Source: Pedobacter sp. FW305-3-2-15-E-R2A2 (GTDB lineage: Bacteria > Bacteroidota > Bacteroidia > Sphingobacteriales > Sphingobacteriaceae). From it: 64,000 bases of DNA. The position numbers and the translations under genes are program-made. Shown piece after piece: positions 19,318-28,052 of this stretch. Position 1 is the stretch's first letter. Each line of letters begins with the position of its first letter. Under the pieces are notes generated by a model, which made no database searches, was not told the DNA's origin, and was given only the letters and a program-made list of their open reading frames with translations. The stretch lies in NCBI RefSeq assembly GCF_038446955.1, contig NZ_CP151803.1, positions 1,736,001 to 1,800,000 on the forward strand. The letters are read 5' to 3'.

Positions 19318-19992
19318 ATGAAACATAAGATTATCATCATGATAACGGTGTTGTTGTGCACCGTTTGTAGTTATTGCCATGCACAAAGTATAAACTGGGC
19401 AGGATTAAAAGAAGAAGACCGACACTTGCTAAACCTAAATGTAGGGATAGATTATGGTGTGATTTATGGCATCGGCTATGGCTATCAGCTCAAATCAAAA
19501 CTGCCGGTAATATTCAATGCTGAGTTTTCAATACCATCAGGGAATCGATTTTTTGATGATTTTAAAACTAAAATCGGAGCGCATGTGAAATTGCTTGAAG
19601 TTAGTAATATCGCAGTTAGCGTAAATGTTAACGGTGTTTTCAGGCGATATGCAAATACCCTGGTCAGGCTTTCAAACTTCGGAGCGACGGCCAATGTGAT
19701 CATTGGTTATTATGGACCTAAATGGTATGTAAACGGCGAGTTTGGTTTTGACAAGGCCATTGTGACGCATTTTAAACATAAAGATGCCTACAAAAGCAAT
19801 TTTCCTGAAGTGAAAGATGGCTGGTATGAGCCTTCAACAGGTGGGAATGTCCAATGTGGGATGCAGGTTGGTTATTCCTTCAATCATAGCGATGTGTATT
19901 TAAAAGGAGGAAAAACTATTGCACAGGACTTTAAAACATCACCCACGATTCCGATCTATATACAATTAGGTTACAATCTTAAGCTTAGGTAA
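19318..19992 (+). CDS. Exported hypothetical protein, probable small outer-membrane beta-barrel
   Basis: A 224-residue protein with a signal peptide (ending CSYCHAQS). The mature part alternates polar and hydrophobic residues in strand-like blocks (IDYGVIYGIGYGYQLKS, GGNVQCGMQVGYSFNHSD) and ends with YIQLGYNLKLR, typical of outer-membrane beta-barrels in this phylum. I cannot name a family. It starts 22 bp after the hydrolase, so both are probably one transcript. Confidence 0.7.
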   Translation: MKHKIIIMITVLLCTVCSYCHAQSINWAGLKEEDRHLLNLNVGIDYGVIYGIGYGYQLKSKLPVIFNAEFSIPSGNRFFDDFKTKIGAHVKLLEVSNIAVSVNVNGVFRRYANTLVRLSNFGATANVIIGYYGPKWYVNGEFGFDKAIVTHFKHKDAYKSNFPEVKDGWYEPSTGGNVQCGMQVGYSFNHSDVYLKGGKTIAQDFKTSPTIPIYIQLGYNLKLR

Positions 19993-19997
19993 GATCA

Positions 19998-20026
19998 ACC
20001 TGGCCACTGTAAATCAGCGGCCAGGT
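19998..20026. terminator. Hairpin between convergent genes
   Basis: ACCTGGCC (19998-20005) pairs with GGCCAGGT (20019-20026) around a 13-nt loop. It lies between the stop codons at 19992 (plus) and 20044 (minus) and may serve both. Confidence 0.65.
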
Positions 20027-20043
20027 AAATTATTTGGAGTAGT

Positions 20044-22422
20044 CTATAAGCCTTTAAAGGGCTTACTGGCTAGGTACAGTCTGAAATCTTTAATCCTTCC
20101 GGTTTCCATATCCTGACGGGGCAATACTTTAATTCCGCTAATGCTCGTTTGTACGCCTAAATCAATGACCAGCTGATGGGGATGTTTCGGACTGTTGTCT
20201 TTCCATTGGCTATGCCAGATACTGGTATACTGAAGATCGAATACATTTTCCGATTTACCATCTTCGCTGTTCAGTTCTTCGCTGTCTACATAGACTACTT
20301 TCCATAAATTCCTTGGAATTTGTTTGCCATTTTCGTCCAGTAACTCTAACTCCGCCACCGCAGTAAATGGGTTGTCAGCAAAGTTGTTTAAGGCTTCCAG
20401 GGCGATATATCTGCCGCTCTTTACCGGGAAAGTAACGTTCTGCCAGGCGGCAGCGTTTTCCATTGTTCCGCTATAGATCAGATTAGCTGAATTGTTGCCA
20501 AACTGTTGTCCGGCTTTACGATGATTGCTGCTCAGTGCTTTCACCTGGGTAAGGCTATCCAGGATCGGTTTTTCCAGACCCTGCAAACGCGGGGCAAAAG
20601 GGCGGTGAAGGTCAAGGACCACCACTTCATTCTTTCCTGCATTTAACCAGACTCCCGGAACATACATGGTTTGGGTAGGGCCAATATTCCAGTAACGACC
20701 CAGGCAATGTCCATTGATCCAGACTACGCCTTTTTTGAACCAGCGCATATCGAGGTAAAAATCATTTTTGTTTTTGGTGTTAAAGCTGCCTTTATAGAAA
20801 GCAGGTTGGTTTAACTTTCCTGTCTTTTTGATGTGTTGATATTTGAATGCCGGATTACCTTCTCCCAATGGAATCGAATAATGTTTCCATCCTTTGAGTT
20901 GCAACTTCGCCGTATTGGAGATGCGGTAAACCTCGCCTTGCAGTCCTTTACGGTCGTGCATGTAATCTCCGTAGTTCACGCGGCCCATGGCTTCTACCAG
21001 GATCCGAAGTCTGGTGTTTTTAGATAACGCAGGAAGGTCTATGCGATGCTCATTTTTCATTCTGTTTAATACGCCAATGAGCTTCTGATCCAAATAAACT
21101 TCTGCATAATCATGCACTCCGGTAAGATCGAGGCTGCTTTTTGCACCGGCAGAAAGGGTCGTTTCATAAGCCATCATTCCATATCCCTGTCCGAGGTCTT
21201 CCATAAACAGTGTGGTGTCAGAAATGATAGGCCTGGTCAATTGTGGCAAGATAGGGGCCACCATCGTCAGGTTAAACGGAGCTATCTTTTGTACGGGAAT
21301 TCCGGCAGGTACTTCCGGCAAGACTTCGCCTGGCTGGAGGTGCTTTTTAAGCATGTCCCTCAAGGCATAAAATTTAGGATTAGCAGATCCGTTTTCGCTG
21401 ATCGGTGCATCGTAATCATAGCTGGATGTTTCGGGTAAATAAGGCTGACAATTGGCGCCTGCCCATAAACCGAAAGAGGTACCACCATGGATCATGTAAA
21501 TGCTGAAGGAAGCTTTTTGTTGCAGCATCCAGTCTAACTCTTTTACCATCCTGTCGCTGGAACCGGTATGGTGGGCATTTCCCCAGGAATCAAACCAGCC
21601 AGGGTAATATTCGCCGCACATTAAAGGACCCTCAGGCTGAACTTCGCGCAAAGCTTTAAATCCTGCTTCCGGATTACTCCCGAAATTGACGACTGCAAAA
21701 AGGTCTTTCTGGACATCATTTTTCAGTTGTACCACCCCATCACAAGTAAAAAGGGGCACATCAAATTTCGCTTCTTTCAGGTAGTCCCTAAGTTTTAAAA
21801 GGTAATCTTTATCTGTACCGTAACTTCCGTATTCGTTTTCTACCTGTACCATCAGGATGGGGCCGCCATGCGTAATTTGCAAGGGGCTTAACACACGTCC
21901 CACTTCTTTTAAGTACTGCCTGCTCCGTTCTAAAAAGTAAGGGTCCTGAGTCCGCAGTCTGATGTCTTTCTTTTGCAGCAGCCACCATGGAAAACCGCCA
22001 AATTCCCATTCTGCACAGGAATAGGGACCTGGGCGCAAGATCACATACAGCCCTTCCTCTTGTGCTATTTTACAGAACTCGGCAGCATCCGCCTGTCCTT
22101 CCCAATTGAATTTGCCGGGATTGGTTTCGTGGTAATTCCAAAACAAATACGCGCAGACCGTATTTAGACCAACAGCTTTGACCATTTTCAGGCGCTGTCT
22201 CCAGTAAGCTTTTGGGATTCTTGCAAAATGGAGCTCACCGCAACGAATCACATAGGGCTTACCATTTAACATAAAGGATTCCGTACTGATCTTAAAAGGG
22301 GCATCTGCATCTTGCTTTGCGAAAGTATTTTGTTGGGCATCTGCTTTCTGTTGTGCAAACACAGGTGGTGCATAAGATCCGGATAGGATTAGAAATAATA
22401 AGCCAATTAGCTGTTTCTTCAT
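20044..22422 (-). CDS. GH35 beta-galactosidase with C-terminal discoidin-like module
   Basis: About 792 residues, exported (signal ends SGSYAPPVFAQQ). The GH35 (alpha/beta)8 barrel spans about 45-370: GELHFARIPKAYWRQRL, PGPYSCAEWEFGGFPWWL, the acid/base in VQVENEYGSYG (Glu197) and the nucleophile in MCGEYYPGWFDSWG (Glu271). Beta-sandwich domains follow, with RWFKKGVVWINGHCLGRYWN and a discoidin-like end (LVIDLGVQTSISGIKVLPRQ). A longer frame starts at 22470, but the ATG at 22422 directly precedes the signal peptide. It should remove terminal beta-galactose in the periplasm or at the surface. It diverges from the GH89 gene across a LacI-type operator. Confidence 0.94.
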   Translation of the reverse strand: MKKQLIGLLFLILSGSYAPPVFAQQKADAQQNTFAKQDADAPFKISTESFMLNGKPYVIRCGELHFARIPKAYWRQRLKMVKAVGLNTVCAYLFWNYHETNPGKFNWEGQADAAEFCKIAQEEGLYVILRPGPYSCAEWEFGGFPWWLLQKKDIRLRTQDPYFLERSRQYLKEVGRVLSPLQITHGGPILMVQVENEYGSYGTDKDYLLKLRDYLKEAKFDVPLFTCDGVVQLKNDVQKDLFAVVNFGSNPEAGFKALREVQPEGPLMCGEYYPGWFDSWGNAHHTGSSDRMVKELDWMLQQKASFSIYMIHGGTSFGLWAGANCQPYLPETSSYDYDAPISENGSANPKFYALRDMLKKHLQPGEVLPEVPAGIPVQKIAPFNLTMVAPILPQLTRPIISDTTLFMEDLGQGYGMMAYETTLSAGAKSSLDLTGVHDYAEVYLDQKLIGVLNRMKNEHRIDLPALSKNTRLRILVEAMGRVNYGDYMHDRKGLQGEVYRISNTAKLQLKGWKHYSIPLGEGNPAFKYQHIKKTGKLNQPAFYKGSFNTKNKNDFYLDMRWFKKGVVWINGHCLGRYWNIGPTQTMYVPGVWLNAGKNEVVVLDLHRPFAPRLQGLEKPILDSLTQVKALSSNHRKAGQQFGNNSANLIYSGTMENAAAWQNVTFPVKSGRYIALEALNNFADNPFTAVAELELLDENGKQIPRNLWKVVYVDSEELNSEDGKSENVFDLQYTSIWHSQWKDNSPKHPHQLVIDLGVQTSISGIKVLPRQDMETGRIKDFRLYLASKPFKGL

Positions 22423-22492
22423 AAAATTAAAACTGATAAAAACACGAACGTTTATTACAATGCTAAGCAAAAAAAGAAGAATTAAAATAATG

Positions 22493-22544
22493 AAAAATCA
22501 CACAATCGATTGCGTAACATCATACAATCGATTGTGTGATTTTT
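22493..22544. promoter_or_regulatory. Perfect 20-bp inverted repeat carrying two LacI-type operators
   Basis: The arms 22493-22512 and 22525-22544 are exact reverse complements separated by 12 nt. Each arm contains the self-complementary decamer CAATCGATTG (22503-22512 and 22525-22534), whose centres are 22 bp apart, about two helical turns. The central CG with dyad symmetry is the style of LacI-family operators. It sits between the divergent GH35 and GH89 genes. Confidence 0.75.
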
Positions 22545-22593
22545 ACAGCCGTTAAGGTCCTGCTTTAAGGGTTTTTTTACGAATGATTTTAAC

Positions 22594-22601
22594 TAGTTTC
22601 G
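22594..22601 (+). promoter_or_regulatory. Candidate -7 promoter box of the GH89 gene
   Basis: TAGTTTCG (7 of 8 to TAnnTTTG) would start transcription near 22605, 29 nt before the chosen start at 22634 and about 60 bp past the operator. This supports the later ATG. Confidence 0.35.
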
Positions 22602-22633
22602 GTCTCTTTGAAATGGAAAAACCAGTTAATTTT

Positions 22634-24781
22634 ATGCGAAAATTCAGCTATTTGCTTTTACTCTTACTTCCTTTAAACCTTTTGGCGCAGCAGTTTAAAC
22701 CGATCCAGGAACTGTTGAAACGAAGAACGCCCTGGTTGGCACAACATGTTGTTTTTAAGCCGTTGAAAAGCGATCAGCAGGACGTGGTGGAATTGCAGAG
22801 TGCAGGAGATAAACTTCTCATCAGTGCCTCTGGTCCAAACGCTGCGGCAGTGGGCTTGAACTGGTATTTGAAATACTATTGTAACAGGTCTATGTCGCAC
22901 ATGGGGGATAACCTGGCCCCTGTATATCCGATTCCGGTGTTAAAGGAGAAAGTACGTGTGGAGGCCCCGGCCAAATACCGTTACGCTTTAAACTATTGCA
23001 CTTATAACTATACCATGAGTTTTTACGATTGGAAAGATTGGGAGCATGAGCTCGATTGGATGGCTTTAAACGGGGTAAACCTGATGCTCACCGTCAGCGG
23101 AATGGAGTCGGTGTGGCAAAGTACACTCAAACAGATTGGATATACCGATCAGGAAGTGAATGATTTTTTAGTCGGCCCTGCATATACTGCCTGGTGGCTC
23201 ATGGGAAATATCCAGGGCTGGGGAGGTCCGATGCCCCAAAGTCAGATTGATGGCCGCAAGGCTTTACAGCAGCGCATGATGAAGCGGATGAAAGAACTGG
23301 GTATAGAACCCGTATTGCAAGGTTTTTATGGAATGGTCCCTGGTTCTTTGAAAGAAAAGAGCAAAGCACAAATCATCGACCAGAAGACCTGGGGCGCCTT
23401 TAAACGCCCGGATATCCTGGTTCCCGGTACTCCTGACTTTTCCAGAATAGCTGGGATCTATTATAAAGAATTACAAAAAGCTTATGGCAAGAACATTCGT
23501 TTTTTTGCCGGAGATCCTTTTCATGAAGGCGGGATTACCGAAGGGATAGATTTAAGCAAGGCCGGAAGATCCATTCAAACCGAGATGCAAAATAGTTTTC
23601 CAGGGTCAACCTGGGTATTACAGGGCTGGCAGGACAATCCGAAACAGCAAATGCTCGAAGGTCTTGATAAATCACATATCCTGGTGCAGGAATTGTTTGG
23701 TGAGTTTACCAATAATTGGGAGAAGAGAAATGGCTACGATTCCACACCGTTCATCTGGTGTGTCGTGAACAACTTTGGCGAAAGACCAGGTCTGTATGGA
23801 AAACTACAGCGCTTCGCAGATGAGGTTGACCGGATCAGGAAAGGGCCGTATAAAGCCGTATTAAAAGGCGTAGGGGTAATGCCTGAAGGCCTCAATAACA
23901 ATCCTCCGGTTTACGACCTGATGCTGGAACTGGGTTGGCGGGCAGCACATGTGGAGGTTAAAGACTGGCTAAACGGCTATACTAAATATCGTTATGGAAG
24001 TTCAAACTCCCATATTGATCAGGCCTGGCAAGGCTTCCTGGAAACCATTTACCAAAGCATCCCGGGTTACCAGGAAGGGGCAAGCGAATCGGTGTTTTGT
24101 ATCCGCCCTGCGCTGGACTCCAAACCCGCCTCCCGCTGGGGAACACGCATCAGAACTTACGACCTGCTGAAATTTAAAGCGGCAGCTCTGGAATTTGCAA
24201 AAGCAGCGCCTGAATTTAAAAACTCGGATACCTATCAGATTGACCTGATCAATGTCTTCCGGCAGGTGCTGGCCAATGATGGGGAACAGGTTTTTGAGGC
24301 GATGGTAAAAGCCTACAACGCGAAAGACACGGAACAGTTTAACTGCTTGTCTGCGCAGTTTCTGGACATGATCCGTTTAACAGACGACCTGCTGTCTACA
24401 CACCCGTATTATCAGTTAAATACCTACAAAGCTCAGGCCTTAAGGTTGGGGAAAACGGAAGAAGAGAAAAAGCTCAACATCAGGAATGCCATGATGCTGA
24501 TCACCTATTGGGGGGAAAACATTCCGGCGGAAGATAACCTGCATGAATATGCTTACAAAGAATGGGGCGGATTAATGAAGGATTATTACCTCGTACGATG
24601 GGAAATGTATATCGATCATCTACAAAACAACCTGCAGGGTAAGCACATGCAGGCTCCCGACTTTTTTTGGTGGGAGCGCGCATGGGTAGAGCGAAATATG
24701 GAGATCAAGCCGGAAAGTTCTGCGAAGCCTTTAGATCAGGTGATGGCTGAAATTCTAAAATTGAAAACAAATGTTCAATAG
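22634..24781 (+). CDS. GH89 alpha-N-acetylglucosaminidase (NAGLU-like)
   Basis: About 715 residues from the ATG at 22634, which gives a clean signal peptide (LLLLPLNLLAQQ); earlier ATGs at 22583 and 22613 do not. It follows NAGLU throughout: the N-terminal alpha/beta domain, KYRYALNYCTYNYTMSFYDW, MGNIQGWGGPMPQSQ, the probable acid/base Glu298 in FAGDPFHEGG, FIWCVVNNFGERPGL, and the probable nucleophile Glu418 in GVMPEGLNNNPPVYDLM, then the helical C-terminal domain. It should release terminal alpha-linked N-acetylglucosamine. Its last 77 bp overlap the 3' end of the truncated LacI gene on the other strand. Confidence 0.94.
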   Translation: MRKFSYLLLLLLPLNLLAQQFKPIQELLKRRTPWLAQHVVFKPLKSDQQDVVELQSAGDKLLISASGPNAAAVGLNWYLKYYCNRSMSHMGDNLAPVYPIPVLKEKVRVEAPAKYRYALNYCTYNYTMSFYDWKDWEHELDWMALNGVNLMLTVSGMESVWQSTLKQIGYTDQEVNDFLVGPAYTAWWLMGNIQGWGGPMPQSQIDGRKALQQRMMKRMKELGIEPVLQGFYGMVPGSLKEKSKAQIIDQKTWGAFKRPDILVPGTPDFSRIAGIYYKELQKAYGKNIRFFAGDPFHEGGITEGIDLSKAGRSIQTEMQNSFPGSTWVLQGWQDNPKQQMLEGLDKSHILVQELFGEFTNNWEKRNGYDSTPFIWCVVNNFGERPGLYGKLQRFADEVDRIRKGPYKAVLKGVGVMPEGLNNNPPVYDLMLELGWRAAHVEVKDWLNGYTKYRYGSSNSHIDQAWQGFLETIYQSIPGYQEGASESVFCIRPALDSKPASRWGTRIRTYDLLKFKAAALEFAKAAPEFKNSDTYQIDLINVFRQVLANDGEQVFEAMVKAYNAKDTEQFNCLSAQFLDMIRLTDDLLSTHPYYQLNTYKAQALRLGKTEEEKKLNIRNAMMLITYWGENIPAEDNLHEYAYKEWGGLMKDYYLVRWEMYIDHLQNNLQGKHMQAPDFFWWERAWVERNMEIKPESSAKPLDQVMAEILKLKTNVQ

Positions 24782-25259
24782 CCTGATAAGATTGATCGGT
24801 ATTCCTTTGCTCCAGAATGACCACGGGAATGTTGTACCTTCTGAGCTGTTCAATCTGCTCAGAAGGTGCGGCAGGCTTGTTCATCGCAATCAGAATCCCA
24901 TCTACTCTCAGGTTCTTCATATTGTCCAGCACTTGTTTCTCCCGTTCCTGTTTTTCAAATGACTGACCAAAAATCACATTGTAATTCTTGCTGTGGGCAT
25001 AACGCTCTATTTTACTGAGCAGGGAAGAGTAAAAAGTCTCTCCAATATCGGGTAAGACCACACCAATGGTAAAGGTCTTACCCTGCTTCAGGAAGACCGC
25101 ATTCTGGTTGGGATGGAAGTTTAACTCTTTGGCCATTTTATTGACCCTCATGGTCGTGACCAGCCCAATGCTGGGATGTCCTCGCAATGCCCTGGAGACG
25201 GTAGAGGGATCAAGTTTCAGTTGTCTGGCTATATCTTTGATTGTGGGGATCTTTTCCAT
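24705..25259 (-). CDS. LacI-family regulator, truncated to half length
   Basis: A 184-residue product against about 340 for the family. The DNA-binding domain is intact (TIKDIARQLKLDPSTVSRAL, hinge region about 45-60) and the first half of the sugar-binding domain is recognisable (TIGVVLPDIGETFYSSLLSK to YNIPVVILEQRN, about residue 155). The second half is missing. The final 25 codons are antisense to the GH89 C terminus and look random (SILEFQPSPDLKASQNFPA). Without the second lobe it should lack normal ligand control and proper dimerisation. It is either a decayed gene or a short DNA-binding remnant. It overlaps the end of the beta-helix gene by 31 bp. Confidence 0.8.
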   Translation of the reverse strand: MEKIPTIKDIARQLKLDPSTVSRALRGHPSIGLVTTMRVNKMAKELNFHPNQNAVFLKQGKTFTIGVVLPDIGETFYSSLLSKIERYAHSKNYNVIFGQSFEKQEREKQVLDNMKNLRVDGILIAMNKPAAPSEQIEQLRRYNIPVVILEQRNTDQSYQAIEHLFSILEFQPSPDLKASQNFPA

Positions 25260-26674
25260 TTTCTGAGGAGATTAGAATAAAATTGAGGACTCACTATTTT
25301 ATGACTGGAACTGGCATCCTGCCCGCTGGTTTTTTTCCAGATTTGGAAGTCGGTAACCGGAGCGTCATTAGTACTGTTCCAGATCCATTGCGGTTGCCCT
25401 GTGCTAAAATAACTGTTGTGGTCGATGAGGTTATGGCTTCCGGTTAAGGTGTATTTATGAACCAGGACATCTTTAGGCCCGGCATAGACCTTGTTGTATT
25501 TGATCACATTGCTGTCGCAGTGTTCGGTGAGCCTGATTTCTCCTTCAATCTCTCCAAATGCACCGGCAACGCGGTTGTTTTGAAACAGGGTGTTGTTCAG
25601 CACCGCACAGTTTTTTGTTCCGGCGATGGTGTAGTTTAAATAATCACCCATGTAAATGCCTGCCCGGTAACAGTTGTAAACGAGGTTGTTTCTTACCGTA
25701 GTGGTTCTTGTAGGGTAAATATTGCTTTCACTGACCAGACCAATTCCCCTGTCGCTCTCATAAACAATGTTTCTTTCGATGAGGGTATTGGCGCCTCCGC
25801 AAACATAAATGGAAATCGCGCCAAAGCGGTCGGGCCCCCAGGTTTCCGGTGTTCTGGTCATGGTATTGTGGTGAAAGATATTGTCTCTGATGACACCATT
25901 GCGGGCATAATTGCTTTCAACGGCACCATGAGGATTCAGGCCATCGCCACCAGCAACAATCACCCCAATGTTCTCTGTATCATATACCTGATTGTGACTG
26001 AAAAGGAAACCATCTATGTTTCCGGCAAGGGTCACGTTTTCACTCGTTCCGGTTTGGGTGTCATGAACGGTACATCCGGTAATCAACAGGTTGGAGATCG
26101 GGGTTTTGCCGCTTCCAATGGCGAGTATGGCATGTCCGCTTCGTCCCTGTGCCAGGGTGGTGTTGTTTTTGATGTTGTATATGTTGCAGTTTTTAACTGT
26201 GATGTGTTGTCCGCTGCCTATAATCGCCATGCCCTGAGGATCGGTATTCACCGCAGAACTGTGGAGGTTGCAAATGTCAAAGCCATCGATGGTTACATAA
26301 CTTACATTATTGATCGTCACCAATGCCTGCCATCCGGTAACGGTAATCCTGCTGCCGTCGATCACTGGTCTTTCTCCCGGATAGCGCTGCAGGCTGATGG
26401 TTTTTCCAGGTTCGCCTGATTTGGGGAATTTAACTTCCTGATGGTAGGTTCCGGCTCTGACAATGACCTGATCTCCGGGCGCAGCATGACTCAATGCAAT
26501 ATTTATGGTTTGGAAAGGTGCGTTTATACTTCCGGCATTGGTATCGGAGCCATTCATGGCTACATAATACTTACGCGGATTTTCCTTGGTTTGGGATATA
26601 GCGGCAAAGGTTTTAGTTGTACAAACGAGCGTTTGTACAACTAAAACCAGGCTTAAAAAAGCAAATGGTTTCAT
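25229..26674 (-). CDS. Secreted right-handed parallel beta-helix protein, possible polysaccharide lyase
   Basis: A 481-residue exported protein (signal ends VCTTKTFAAIS). KYYVAMNGSDTNAGSINAPF followed by PGDQVIVRAGTYHQEV is the standard N-terminal cap of DUF1565/pectate-lyase-like beta-helices. Coils with N-rich turns follow to about residue 440 (HITVKNCNIYNIKNN, NGVIRDNIFHHNTM, TTTVRNNLVYNCYRAGIYMG). The fold fits PL6-, PL9- or chondroitinase-B-like enzymes, but I cannot assign catalytic residues. The C terminus ends abruptly at SPQFYSNLLRKWKRSPQSKI, without the FHL..SPAID-type closing segment common in relatives, and reads into the LacI start. It follows the IPT/NHL gene after 14 bp. Confidence 0.82.
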   Translation of the reverse strand: MKPFAFLSLVLVVQTLVCTTKTFAAISQTKENPRKYYVAMNGSDTNAGSINAPFQTINIALSHAAPGDQVIVRAGTYHQEVKFPKSGEPGKTISLQRYPGERPVIDGSRITVTGWQALVTINNVSYVTIDGFDICNLHSSAVNTDPQGMAIIGSGQHITVKNCNIYNIKNNTTLAQGRSGHAILAIGSGKTPISNLLITGCTVHDTQTGTSENVTLAGNIDGFLFSHNQVYDTENIGVIVAGGDGLNPHGAVESNYARNGVIRDNIFHHNTMTRTPETWGPDRFGAISIYVCGGANTLIERNIVYESDRGIGLVSESNIYPTRTTTVRNNLVYNCYRAGIYMGDYLNYTIAGTKNCAVLNNTLFQNNRVAGAFGEIEGEIRLTEHCDSNVIKYNKVYAGPKDVLVHKYTLTGSHNLIDHNSYFSTGQPQWIWNSTNDAPVTDFQIWKKTSGQDASSSHKIVSPQFYSNLLRKWKRSPQSKI

Positions 26675-26688
26675 AGGTTAAAATTGTG

Positions 26689-28017
26689 TTATTCGGAAAT
26701 GATCTTCCTGATTCTGTTGTTGTTTTTGTCCAATACGTACACTGTGCCGTTTTTGTCTACTGCAACTCCACCGGGTGCACTAAAGGTGGCCAATCCGCCA
26801 AATCCATCGGTATAACCTGCTTTTCCGCTTCCGGCAAATGTGCTGACTTCGTAAGTATTTGCCTGCAGGTAGCGAATGCTCTGGTCTGGATTGCTGGTGC
26901 TTCCACCGCCGGTTCCGTTGCCGGCAACATAGATGTTATTGTTGTGGTCTATGGCAATTCCCCAGGGATAAGCGAACTGTGCAGCGGTAGCCGGTCCGTT
27001 TATATAACCGACATTTCCCGGCTGTCCGGCGACAATGCTGCTCTGCCAGGTACCTGCATCGAATTTTCTGATCACCTGATCACCATGTCCGCTGACAAAT
27101 AAATTGCCTTTATTGTCGAATTTAATACCTGCCGGATAATTGAGGCCGGAAATGACTTCCTTGCTGACACCCTGGGCATTGATTTCATAAATATTTCCCG
27201 GACTGGAGCAGCTGGCGTAATAGGTTTTTCCAGACACCTTATCAAAAGCGACACTCCATGGTGCCTGACTTCCGAAGCCCCAGGTTGTGGCCTGTCCGTC
27301 GGGTGTGATCTTTCTGATGTCCCAATTCCCTGGGTCTACACAATACAGGTTTCCTTGTCCGTCTATTGCAAGGTCGTAGGGCAAAGAGAAGTTTGCGGCA
27401 GTACCTTTACCATCGGCATAACCCGCAAGATTGGGATTGCCGGCCAGTGTGGTCACGTTTCCATCAGGGTCGATTTTCCGGATGCAATGGTTGCCTGGAT
27501 CCGCGACGTAAACATTGAGCTGATCGTCTACCACGATACCGGAACTTCGGTACCAGTTTTGACCTGCAAAGTTAAAGGAGGCGTCAGTTCCTTTGCCATT
27601 GGCAAATCCTGCGGCGCCAGATCCGGCAAGGGTACTCACCGTCCGGGTATACTCATAATTGAAAATGGTTTCGCTGGAAGCTTCCGCTTTTTCTATGGTT
27701 ACTTTTAAGGGGCCTGAGGTTGATTTTTTTGGAATTACGGCCATTACCTGTGTTGCACTGGCGCCAATTACTTTAAGGGCCAGGCCATTCAGGGTCACGG
27801 AGATTTTAGAGAGGTCGGAAGAAAAATTGCTTCCGGTAATGAGTACTTCTGTGCCACCTCCGCCTTTTTTAGGAATGAAATCCGAAATGCTGATGGGAGC
27901 CGAAGGGTTATGGCTGGCTTCTTTGTCTTTTTTGCAGCCGGTAAAAAGGAAGAGCAGGCAGGCTGCAAAGCATAAGAAATACCTGCATTTAGCCTTTATA
28001 TTGATGAATTGTTTCAT
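26689..28017 (-). CDS. IPT/TIG-domain and NHL-repeat lipoprotein
   Basis: About 442 residues from the ATG at 28017, chosen because it starts a lipoprotein signal (LLFLFTGCKKDKE); the frame is open upstream into the SusD end. An IPT/TIG beta-sandwich (about 38-115; DFIPKKGGGGTEVLITGSNF) is followed by NHL-type propeller repeats (VYVADPGNHCIRKID, LYCVDPGNWDIRKIT, VYVLDKNNNRIRKI), each after a STLAGSG.AG..DG segment. This architecture occupies the 'SusE' position in many Bacteroidota loci and is likely a surface glycan-binding protein. It follows SusD by 35 bp. Confidence 0.85.
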   Translation of the reverse strand: MKQFINIKAKCRYFLCFAACLLFLFTGCKKDKEASHNPSAPISISDFIPKKGGGGTEVLITGSNFSSDLSKISVTLNGLALKVIGASATQVMAVIPKKSTSGPLKVTIEKAEASSETIFNYEYTRTVSTLAGSGAAGFANGKGTDASFNFAGQNWYRSSGIVVDDQLNVYVADPGNHCIRKIDPDGNVTTLAGNPNLAGYADGKGTAANFSLPYDLAIDGQGNLYCVDPGNWDIRKITPDGQATTWGFGSQAPWSVAFDKVSGKTYYASCSSPGNIYEINAQGVSKEVISGLNYPAGIKFDNKGNLFVSGHGDQVIRKFDAGTWQSSIVAGQPGNVGYINGPATAAQFAYPWGIAIDHNNNIYVAGNGTGGGSTSNPDQSIRYLQANTYEVSTFAGSGKAGYTDGFGGLATFSAPGGVAVDKNGTVYVLDKNNNRIRKIISE

Positions 28018-28052
28018 GATCGCTGTTTTAAATACATTAATGATGCGTTGTC

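Noticed and set aside
25868..26419. Long plus-strand open frame (183 codons)
   Set aside because: Antisense to the beta-helix gene, whose signal peptide and repeats are clear; composition of the frame is not protein-like.
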